Shown: in pieces, positions 1 to 3,955 of the stretch
Position numbering within the stretch: the first letter of the stretch is position 1
How the letters are laid out: each line of letters starts with the position of its first letter
Assembly (NCBI GenBank): GCA_964370845.1
Contig: CAYJLB010000090.1
Location: 1-5,408 of the forward strand
Direction of reading: 5' to 3'
Source: CAYJLB01 sp964370845
Lineage (GTDB): Bacteria; Bacillota; Clostridia; Oscillospirales; Ruminococcaceae
DNA length: 5,408 bases
Notes under the pieces: model-generated
Told to the model about the DNA's origin: nothing
Databases searched by the model: none
What the model saw: only the letters and a program-made list of their open reading frames with translations
Translations under genes and position numbers: made by a program

Positions 1-21
1 GTTATTTTTAGTTTTAAACAT
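1..21 (-). CDS. Start of a further transporter gene, probably the second ABC permease (partial)
   Basis: Seven codons are visible on the minus strand, reading M-F-K-T-K-N-N before the window ends. The ATG is preceded by an AAAGGGG ribosome binding site (32-38) ten bases upstream, the same style as the other genes of this locus. It starts 18 bases after the stop codon of the upstream permease, so the two are almost certainly cotranscribed. In carbohydrate ABC importers of the CUT1 type, a MalF-like permease gene is usually followed by a MalG-like one, and that is the expected product. The product is inferred from position only; the seven residues are too few to identify anything. The start codon itself is reasonably supported. 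Confidence 0.55.
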
Positions 22-39
22 AATAAACTTTCCCCTTTC

Positions 40-966
40 TTAGCCTAAAGTTTTTTCTTTTTTAGGATTTAATGTTCTAAACATTATAATACTAATTGTG
101 ATTGAGATTAAGAATAAAACTACAGATGCAGCAGAAGCAACACCATAATTTTGCTCACCTTTAAACGCCATTTGATAAATATAAACTGACATTGTCATTG
201 TTGAATTTCTAGGTCCACCACCATTTAATAAGAAAGGAATGTCAAAAACTTGAAGTCCACCTATTAATGAAGTAACCAAAACATAAAGCATAATTGGTTT
301 GATTAAAGGCAATGTAATTTTAAAGAACATTTTTCTTGTTGAAGCACCATCAACTGAAGCCGCTTCGTAATAATCAGTATTTATTCCTAAAATTCCTGCA
401 ATTAAAATAATCATAGTGTTTCCAAACCACATTAGAAACTGAATAAATGCAATATAAATTCTTGAAGCCCATTCGTTGTTAAAAATATTAAATTCATGGG
501 AAACTCCAAGTGAAGTTAATATTTGGTCAATTGCACCATCTGGGTGAGTTCCCAAAGAGAAGAATAATACCGCCATTGAAGCTGCTGTTATAATATTTGG
601 CATATAAAATACTACTTTGAAAAATCCTGTACCTCTCATCTTGTACAGTGCGGTAAACCACACTGCACCAAGAAGGGCAACTAACATTTGTGGAATAAAG
701 TTTAACATCCAAATGATAAATGTATTTCCAATTGATTGAATAAATATAGGGTCACCTAAAACTTGTGTATAGTTATCAAATAGGATAAAATCTCCGTTTC
801 GTGAAAAACCAGCTATATCATAAAAGCTCATTGAAATCGTATTTATCATAGGCACTAATTGAAAGACTAGGAAAATTACAAAAAATGGAATTAAGAAAAA
901 ATAACCATAGATATTCACATTTCTCATTTTGCTTTTTTTAATAGGTTTTTGAGTTGAGTTGCTCAA
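40..966 (-). CDS. Carbohydrate ABC transporter permease, MalF/UgpA/LacF type
   Basis: This is an inner subunit of a sugar ABC importer, 308 residues, the usual length for the family. About six membrane segments can be read at roughly residues 20-42, 81-105, 116-138, 169-193, 222-244 and 277-297. The cytoplasmic EAA loop that docks the ATPase is clear: EAASVDGA at 201-208 with the Leu-Pro pair at 219-220. The GGGP...ST motif near 249-256 and the YG-ASA-SVVLF stretch at the last segment are typical of MalF-like permeases. The start is TTG at 966, placed eight bases after a good AAAGGGG site; the next in-frame ATG, codon 14, would remove only a basic, polar N-terminus. It lies 21 bases behind the binding-protein gene and 18 bases before another start, so it belongs to one operon. 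The sugar cannot be named from the sequence. The ATPase is not in view and may be a shared MsmX-type protein encoded elsewhere. Confidence 0.93.
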   Translation of the reverse strand: MSNSTQKPIKKSKMRNVNIYGYFFLIPFFVIFLVFQLVPMINTISMSFYDIAGFSRNGDFILFDNYTQVLGDPIFIQSIGNTFIIWMLNFIPQMLVALLGAVWFTALYKMRGTGFFKVVFYMPNIITAASMAVLFFSLGTHPDGAIDQILTSLGVSHEFNIFNNEWASRIYIAFIQFLMWFGNTMIILIAGILGINTDYYEAASVDGASTRKMFFKITLPLIKPIMLYVLVTSLIGGLQVFDIPFLLNGGGPRNSTMTMSVYIYQMAFKGEQNYGVASAASVVLFLISITISIIMFRTLNPKKEKTLG

Positions 967-974
967 ATGTATCG

Positions 975-981
975 CCCCTTT
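975..981 (-). promoter_or_regulatory. Ribosome binding site deciding a TTG start for the permease
   Basis: AAAGGGG on the minus strand lies eight bases upstream of TTG at 966-964. No ATG occurs in frame between the binding-protein stop and this TTG, so the site decides the start in favour of the rare codon. The weaker initiation codon may lower permease output relative to the binding protein, which is the usual stoichiometry in ABC importers; that effect is inference. Confidence 0.75.
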
Positions 982-987
982 TTATTA

Positions 988-2394
988 TTATTGAGGTAAA
1001 TCCGCTGGAATTGTCATACTTGGATAACTTGATTTAATGGAATCAGTAAACAATTTCATACAAGCTTCTTTTGTTTCATAACCTTCTGCCTCAGTAGCAT
1101 AAGAAATAATTGAGTTTTGGAAAGAACCATTTATTGTCATATCTTGTGAAGAAATTGTGTCAGGGTTAATGTCGTCAATTAAATTTGCAAATACTTCATA
1201 GTGGTTTTGTCCGCCTAAGAATTCTTCTGAGAAATCGCCTTTGATTTTTTCTACAACAGCTTTATTAGAAACAAAATCTCCTGTATCTTTTGCCCAAGCT
1301 TCTGAAAATTCTTGATTTAATGCGTAGTATTCCATAAATGCTTTTGCTTCTTCAGGCATATCAGTGCTTTCAAGTGCTGCTACCCAAGTACCGCCGTTAA
1401 AGAAAGGTTGAGGACCCTCACAAATTGCCCAGTCACCTGATGTTTCAGCAGCGTTTGTTTTCAATAAGTAGTGTAAGCCCCATGTTGGTAGGAAGTAACC
1501 GAATACTTGATCGCCTGACATATCAGCAAACCAACCTTCACTCCATTGTGAAGTTTCATTTATGTACATATCGAATTCAGTTCCAGCGTTATTTCCGTCT
1601 TGTAGTAATTTTGCGTAGTCAAAGTAATCTCTTTCACCATCGCCAGTTGAATTATACATTAATTTATCAACATTTAAGCTATCTCCATCAATCCAACCTA
1701 AATCTCTTGCTGAATACAATGGGTAAACAATATCTCCAAGACCTGATAAAATTCTGTAGTCAGGGTAATCTTCTTCGCCATATTTATAATCTTTTAAAGT
1801 TCCAGCAAGTTCAATGAAACTGTCAAAATCTGAAACATATTCTTGAACTTGTGCAGGGTCGTCAGTTCCTAAAACTTCTAAAGCAATACTTCTTCTATAG
1901 AAAAATGCACCAGGAGTAGCTTGCATACTAATAGCAACTTGATTTCCATTTTCGTCAATACCAAGTTCGTTTACATAGTCATATAGTTCAGCTTCTGCTC
2001 TTGATTGAAGGTCAAATCCTTCTGCACCAAGGTTCATTAATGCGCCTGAATCAACATATTTTAGGATAAATTGATTTTCAAGTGCGATTATGTCAGGAGC
2101 GTCTTTTCCGCTTGCTAAAACTGGGTCTAATTTAGTTTGATAGTTTTCAGTTGGAGTTAAAACGATTTTTATGTCGTAATCAAGTCCAGTTTCTTCCGCC
2201 GTATAAGTGTCTTGTTCAGTAGTGAAAGTTTTTCCAGTTATTTCAGGTAAATAATATTCCGCTAAAATTCTGTGAATTTCATCTGTGAAAGACCAAATTA
2301 CAAGTTCTTCTTTCTCTTCTTGACATCCTACAAAGGATAAGGACATTGTTGCCACCATAGCTAAAGCTACTAATTTTTTAATCATTTTTTTCAT
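988..2394 (-). CDS. Extracellular sugar-binding lipoprotein of an ABC transporter (solute-binding family 1)
   Basis: This is the substrate receptor of the importer, held on the outer face of the membrane. It has 468 residues, normal for the family. The N-terminus is a lipoprotein signal: basic MKKMIKK, a hydrophobic core to about residue 22, then a lipobox ending Phe-Val-Gly-Cys with the lipid-bearing Cys at 24 (Phe at -3 is slightly unusual). After it come a first beta strand (LVIWSF, 31-36), the APDIIALE segment (99-106) followed by a stretch leading to a 'GALMNL' turn, and PGAFFYRRSI (161-170), all typical places for family 1 proteins that bind oligosaccharides or polyols. Aromatic and acidic residues are plentiful, fitting a sugar ligand, but the ligand cannot be read. 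ATG at 2394 sits ten bases after an AAAGGGA site (2404-2410); a second Met at codon 4 would be too far from it. The gene follows a palindromic operator and leads the permease by 21 bases. Confidence 0.93.
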   Translation of the reverse strand: MKKMIKKLVALAMVATMSLSFVGCQEEKEELVIWSFTDEIHRILAEYYLPEITGKTFTTEQDTYTAEETGLDYDIKIVLTPTENYQTKLDPVLASGKDAPDIIALENQFILKYVDSGALMNLGAEGFDLQSRAEAELYDYVNELGIDENGNQVAISMQATPGAFFYRRSIALEVLGTDDPAQVQEYVSDFDSFIELAGTLKDYKYGEEDYPDYRILSGLGDIVYPLYSARDLGWIDGDSLNVDKLMYNSTGDGERDYFDYAKLLQDGNNAGTEFDMYINETSQWSEGWFADMSGDQVFGYFLPTWGLHYLLKTNAAETSGDWAICEGPQPFFNGGTWVAALESTDMPEEAKAFMEYYALNQEFSEAWAKDTGDFVSNKAVVEKIKGDFSEEFLGGQNHYEVFANLIDDINPDTISSQDMTINGSFQNSIISYATEAEGYETKEACMKLFTDSIKSSYPSMTIPADLPQ

Positions 2395-2420
2395 TTTAAT
2401 TCTTCCCTTTCAATTTTTGA

Positions 2421-2451
2421 ATTTTATGCAATCGATTGCATTTGGTTGCAA
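2421..2451 (-). promoter_or_regulatory. Candidate promoter of the transporter operon, with the operator in its spacer
   Basis: On the minus strand a TTGCAA (2446-2451) and a TAAAAT (2421-2426) can serve as -35 and -10 elements. The spacer is 19 bases, longer than the preferred 17, so this is a weak match. The 14-bp core palindrome at 2427-2440 fills the spacer, so a bound repressor would cover the polymerase site. The transcript would start near 2414, leaving a leader of about 20 bases. The alternative is read-through from lacI, which the hairpin between the genes might or might not block. Confidence 0.4.
2426..2441. promoter_or_regulatory. Palindromic LacI-type operator upstream of the transporter genes
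   Basis: ATGCAATCGATTGCAT is a perfect 16-bp palindrome with the central CG step that LacI-family hinge helices open. The same 19 bases (CAAATGCAATCGATTGCAT, minus strand) recur upstream of lacI at 3582-3600, in the same orientation relative to the gene. The sequence fits the CcpA cre consensus WTGNAANCGNWWNCAW at every position. An extra TTGCAA lies next to it at 2446-2451, and another lies near the lacI copy at 3569-3574. Binding by the neighbouring regulator is inferred from the paired positions. Confidence 0.85.
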
Positions 2452-2462
2452 AAAAATAAAAA

Positions 2463-2470
2463 TCCTCCTT
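2463..2470 (-). other. Orphan Shine-Dalgarno-like sequence with no start codon in range
   Basis: AAGGAGGA on the minus strand is a better ribosome binding site than the ones used by the transporter genes, yet no ATG or GTG follows it at a working distance. The nearest candidate is a TTG 12 bases further on (2451), opening a 13-codon frame that runs through the operator and ends just before the binding-protein ribosome site. It could be a remnant, a leader peptide, or chance in an A/G-rich stretch. Confidence 0.35.
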
Positions 2471-2483
2471 AAATTATTTTTTA

Positions 2484-2525
2484 TTTAAGCAAAGTAAATG
2501 AAAAAACACTTACTTTGCGCTTAAA
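2484..2525 (-). other. Intercistronic hairpin at the end of lacI, possible weak terminator or mRNA stabiliser
   Basis: The arms at 2489-2500 and 2507-2518 pair over 12 bp with one G-U in the minus-strand RNA, around a six-base loop. Five more A-T pairs (2484-2488 with 2521-2525) follow after a two-base bulge. The lacI stop codon (2510-2512) lies inside the structure. There is no U-tract after it in either direction: the minus-strand continuation is TAAAAAATAATTT. It is therefore not a classical intrinsic terminator. It may separate lacI from transporter expression or protect the lacI 3' end. Confidence 0.6.
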
Positions 2526-3544
2526 TCTTTAGGGTTAGAAAGGCTTCCGCCTTTTTGAATTTTTGCAGGAACAAGTTGTATAGCAGTTCCAACAATTTCT
2601 TCTTTATTAATTAATGAAATTAGTCTTCTTGCTGACGCTGTCCCCATTTTTTCAGCGTCTTGTTTTACTGTCATAATTGACGGAGTAAGCATTTTTGCTA
2701 ATTCAATTCCGTCGAAACCAATTATTGAAATATCTCTTGGGATTTTATATCCTTTTTTAGTCAATGTTTTATGAGCAGAAATTGCACAATAATCATCTGG
2801 TAAAATTATGGCTGTTGGAATTTTTTCTCTATTTAAAATTTCTGTGATAACATCTTTTGTTTTTTCAAAATTATAGTAGTTACCCTCAATGATTTGATTT
2901 TCATTAAGTTCAATATTATATTCTTGCAAAGCTTTAATAAACCCTTTTTTTCGTTCTCTAGTAATAAAAACATCTTCGCCAGTAATGAAAGTAACATCTT
3001 TATGTCCTTTATCAAGAACTTCACAAGTAAGCAAATACATCATTTCACGGTTGTTGCTTGTAATGCAATTTACGCCAAGTTCGTCAATATTATCGCCGGT
3101 ATAATCAATTGCGACAACAGGAATTTCACTGTGAATTAAATCAACAAGAGATTGCTTGTTAAAATCCCCACAAATTACAAAAATTCCATCGTAACGTTTA
3201 CCTCTGCTATGCTCTAAATAATCAAAATTTTCGGTATGATTTTTCAAAATTGTGATATCGTAGCCTTCGTTTTGCACAGTCTTAGCAAAGCTATCCAAAA
3301 CATCGGCGAAAAGATAGTGCTTAAGCCCCAAATCGCCAGATAAATTCATTATAATGCCAATATTCCAAGATTTTTGCACTTTCAAACTTTTTGCAAGAAT
3401 ATTTGGAACATAACCCATTTCTTTTGCAATTGATTCAATATGTTCTCGTGTTTTAACCCTTACATTTTGTTTTCCAGAAAGAGCTCTTGAAACAGTTGCG
3501 GCATCATAACCGCTTTTTTTTGCTATATCGTGTATTGTAACCAA
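2510..3544 (-). CDS. LacI-family transcriptional regulator of the sugar-uptake locus
   Basis: This is a DNA-binding repressor with a sugar-sensing domain, 344 residues from the start chosen here, the standard length. The helix-turn-helix spans about residues 3-22 (TIHDIAKKSG then ATVSRAL), with Ala15 and Ala16 at the positions that set operator choice in this family. The hinge helix NILAKSLK (48-55) carries Leu54, the residue expected to enter the minor groove. A PurR-like effector domain begins at NIGIIMN (61-67) and includes the conserved GFDG (276-279) and the TPSIMTVKQD...MG segment near the C-terminus. The start is TTG at 3544, nine bases after a consensus AAAGGAGG. A longer frame back to ATG 3640 would add 32 residues with no family counterpart and would begin inside the gene's own -35 box. 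Operators in front of it and in front of the transporter genes suggest autoregulation plus local control. The effector sugar is not readable. Confidence 0.92.
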   Translation of the reverse strand: MVTIHDIAKKSGYDAATVSRALSGKQNVRVKTREHIESIAKEMGYVPNILAKSLKVQKSWNIGIIMNLSGDLGLKHYLFADVLDSFAKTVQNEGYDITILKNHTENFDYLEHSRGKRYDGIFVICGDFNKQSLVDLIHSEIPVVAIDYTGDNIDELGVNCITSNNREMMYLLTCEVLDKGHKDVTFITGEDVFITRERKKGFIKALQEYNIELNENQIIEGNYYNFEKTKDVITEILNREKIPTAIILPDDYCAISAHKTLTKKGYKIPRDISIIGFDGIELAKMLTPSIMTVKQDAEKMGTASARRLISLINKEEIVGTAIQLVPAKIQKGGSLSNPKDLSAK

Positions 3545-3553
3545 TTCAAGTTT

Positions 3554-3561
3554 CCTCCTTT
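3554..3561 (-). promoter_or_regulatory. Consensus ribosome binding site fixing the TTG start of lacI
   Basis: AAAGGAGG on the minus strand is nine bases from TTG at 3544-3542. It is the strongest ribosome site in the window. It places the start right before the V-T-I-H-D-I-A-K sequence where LacI-family proteins normally begin. Confidence 0.85.
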
Positions 3562-3579
3562 GGAATAGTTGCAATATGT

Positions 3580-3599
3580 AAATGCAATCGATTGCATTT
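3580..3599. promoter_or_regulatory. Palindromic LacI-type operator upstream of lacI
   Basis: AAATGCAATCGATTGCATTT is a perfect 20-bp palindrome whose inner 16 bp equal the operator at 2426-2441. It lies about six bases downstream of the predicted lacI transcript start (near 3605) and upstream of the ribosome site, a position that would block promoter escape or elongation. It matches the cre consensus, so CcpA binding is also possible. The nitrilase promoter, over 200 bases away, has no copy of it. Confidence 0.88.
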
Positions 3600-3611
3600 G
3601 CTATGGTTACT

Positions 3612-3640
3612 ATTTTATCACAGTTCAATTTGTATTTCAA
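3612..3640 (-). promoter_or_regulatory. Promoter of lacI
   Basis: On the minus strand, TTGAAA (3635-3640) and TAAAAT (3612-3617) are separated by exactly 17 bases, with a TG one base before the -10 (extended -10). The predicted transcript start is near 3605, giving a leader of about 60 bases that holds the operator and the ribosome binding site. A 14-bp dyad, TGTATTTCAATACA (3631-3644), overlaps the -35. Confidence 0.8.
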
Positions 3641-3807
3641 TACACATTTTCACTAAAAAAACTATATAAATTTTGGTTAAAATGAACTGTTGGAAATATA
3701 AGAAAGAAATGGTCATAAAAATGAAAAGATATATAATTTTACTTGTAAATTGGTAAAAATGAATAAAATATTAACGCCAATTTAGCAATATTGGTCGAAT
3801 TTTAGTA
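3641..3807. other. Intergenic stretch with weak inverted repeats only
   Basis: No coding potential or RNA gene is recognisable here. Two inverted repeats are visible. ACAGTTCA (3620-3627) pairs with TGAACTGT (3683-3690). TAAATTGG (3746-3753) pairs with CCAATTTA (3777-3784), and a second ATTGG follows at 3790-3794. A TATAAT at 3732-3737 has no acceptable -35 box. In such A/T-rich sequence these repeats may be chance; if real, they would be candidate sites for a regulator of the nitrilase gene. Confidence 0.4.
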
Positions 3808-3836
3808 TTGCAAAATAAAAATTGCTGTGATATAAT
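3808..3836 (+). promoter_or_regulatory. Strong extended -10 promoter in front of the nitrilase-like gene
   Basis: TTGCAA (3808-3813) and a perfect TATAAT (3831-3836) are separated by exactly 17 bases, and TG one base before the -10 makes it an extended -10 promoter. It is the best sigma-A-type promoter in the window. The transcript should begin near 3843, about 113 bases before the ATG of the nitrilase-like gene and only a few bases before a terminator hairpin. Confidence 0.85.
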
Positions 3837-3845
3837 TCAAACATA

Positions 3846-3889
3846 GAGCAAAGGAGCTTTTTAAAAGTTCCTTTGCTTTTTTGTTTTTT
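3846..3889 (+). terminator. Intrinsic terminator at the start of the nitrilase leader (possible attenuator or tiny RNA)
   Basis: AGCAAAGGA (3847-3855) pairs perfectly with TCCTTTGCT (3869-3877). Inside it a G-U, a C-G and three A-U pairs continue to a three-base loop, and the stem is followed by T6-G-T6 (3877-3889). The U-tract is on the plus-strand side only, so it acts on rightward transcription. No gene ends here: lacI leaves in the other direction and the nitrilase gene has not begun. It therefore sits in the 5' leader, starting about four bases after the predicted transcript start. Unless read through, it would yield an RNA of about 45 bases. Confidence 0.85.
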
Positions 3890-3900
3890 GTCGACAAAAA
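3885..3900. repeat. 16-bp perfect palindrome overlapping the terminator U-tract
   Basis: TTTTTGTCGACAAAAA is a perfect dyad in the leader of the nitrilase-like gene. It could be a regulator site placed as a roadblock, or a small hairpin that competes for the U-tract of the terminator. I do not recognise the site as belonging to a known regulator family. Confidence 0.6.
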
Positions 3901-3955
3901 TAAGAACAAAAGAAATAAATGAAATTAAACTATATTGTGAAGGGAACTATGTATT

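Noticed and set aside
527..712. A 61-codon minus-strand frame inside the permease gene
   Set aside because: It is an out-of-phase reading of the permease, which is intact across this region.
1425..1817. A 130-codon open frame on the plus strand inside the binding-protein gene
   Set aside because: It is fully antisense to a clear lipoprotein gene, has low-complexity Leu/Gln/His-rich composition, no ribosome binding site and no recognisable domain.
2833..3024. A 63-codon minus-strand frame overlapping lacI in another phase
   Set aside because: It is a frame shadow of the intact regulator gene; its Lys/Leu-rich composition shows no family features and lacI has no frameshift here.
2894..3139. 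An 81-codon open frame on the plus strand inside lacI
   Set aside because: It is antisense to the effector domain of the regulator, rich in Phe/Ile/Asn as expected from AT-rich complement, and has no ribosome binding site.
3732..3737. TATAAT as another rightward promoter
   Set aside because: No -35-like hexamer lies 16-18 bases upstream, and it has no TG extension; the promoter at 3808-3836 is far better.
3847..3877. The leader hairpin read as a bidirectional terminator serving a leftward transcript
   Set aside because: On the minus strand the stem is followed by CTATGTTTG with no U-tract, and no minus-strand gene lies upstream on that side in the window.
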